Shown here piece by piece: positions 18,446 through 18,640 of a stretch of 18,640 nt of DNA. The stretch lies in the NCBI GenBank assembly GCA_900617975.1, contig UZAE01000765.1:1-18640 (forward strand), given 5' to 3'. Source of the DNA: Rodentolepis nana (lineage: Eukaryota; Platyhelminthes; Cestoda; Cyclophyllidea; Hymenolepididae). The position numbers and the translations under genes were made by a program. Within the stretch, counting starts at the first letter, position 1. Every line of letters starts with the position of its first letter. The notes under the pieces were generated by a model. The model was not told the origin of the DNA. It saw nothing but the letters and a program-made list of their open reading frames with translations, and ran no database searches.

Positions 18446-18466
18446 CTTCTTCTTCTTCTTCTTCTT
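18446..18466 (+). repeat. CTT microsatellite
   Basis: About seven CTT units directly followed by AG, giving an acceptor-like pyrimidine tract. Confidence 0.75.
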
Positions 18467-18605
18467 AGCTAATTTTACTACTTAAGACTTGCGATTTCAC
18501 AGCCAACTTGGAGGAGGCATACTGCTTTCTCATCAAAGTCCAATTTGGCGAATCATTACTATTATCCATGGCGAAGCAATAAAGTGGCCTACAATCTTAG
18601 ATATT

Positions 18606-18640
18606 AATTTATTTATTTCAAATGGCAGGCGTTTTGATAG
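18606..18640 (-). repeat. Dispersed repeat copy C (inverted, cut by window edge)
   Basis: Read on the minus strand, 18640-18618 matches copy A at 22 of 23 bases (CTATCAAAACGCCTGCCATT, then TGA) and is followed by the same AATAAATAAATT-type tail. The element continues past the right edge. Confidence 0.7.

Larger units (their letters stand above)
18123..18640 (+). other. KSR intron 6 (start) and window edge
   Basis: This begins with donor GTGAGT. It contains a CTT microsatellite (about 18446-18466) ending in TTAG, a second acceptor-like TTTCACAG at 18495-18502, and repeat copy C at the edge. Frames after both acceptor-like sites are open for about 35 codons, but no clear donor follows, so no exon is called. 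Confidence 0.55.

Overview
This is a window of nuclear DNA from an invertebrate animal. It is AT-rich and carries spliced genes with GT-AG introns, long non-coding stretches, microsatellites and a dispersed repeat. The best guess is a flatworm (Platyhelminthes), possibly a tapeworm. Four introns are only 34, 75, 75 and 80 bp long, resembling the two short intron size classes (about 36 and 73 bp) reported for tapeworms and the tiny 5' introns of schistosomes. The phylum is an inference; no rRNA or mitochondrial marker is present. There are no bacterial operons, CRISPR arrays, tRNA or rRNA genes that I can see.

Left end (1-1827, minus strand): the first three coding exons of pelota (PELO/Dom34), the ribosome-rescue factor. 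About 269 residues are present; the C-terminal third runs off the left edge. A strong splice acceptor lies 8 nt before its ATG, which suggests a far upstream leader exon or spliced-leader trans-splicing.

Middle left (1836-7872): mostly non-coding. It contains one intronless small gene at 4022-4294 (plus) for a 90-residue, cysteine-free, strongly basic secreted peptide with its own poly(A) signal. Two weak ORFs (5865-6083 plus, 6359-6553 minus) are listed with low confidence.

Right half (7873 to the edge, plus strand): the 5' part of a kinase suppressor of Ras (KSR), the pseudokinase scaffold of the Raf-MEK-ERK pathway. Six exons encode the CA1 coiled-coil/SAM-like region, a Ser/Thr/Pro-rich linker with a 14-3-3-type site and two FxFP ERK-docking motifs, and a complete KSR-type C1 zinc finger. 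The linker to the kinase-like domain begins in a last small exon at 18064-18122; the pseudokinase domain lies to the right of the window. A 6.4-kb intron follows the C1 domain and is rich in C-runs, CT, GT and TCC microsatellites.

Three copies of one short interspersed repeat with an AATA-type tail lie in introns: in pelota (239-318), in KSR (15721-15797), and inverted at the right edge (18606-18640). Pelota and KSR are functionally unrelated (translation quality control versus MAPK signalling). No undescribed multi-gene system is evident. The most novel items are the cationic secreted peptide, the interspersed repeat, and the unusual layout of the KSR docking motifs and C1 domain.
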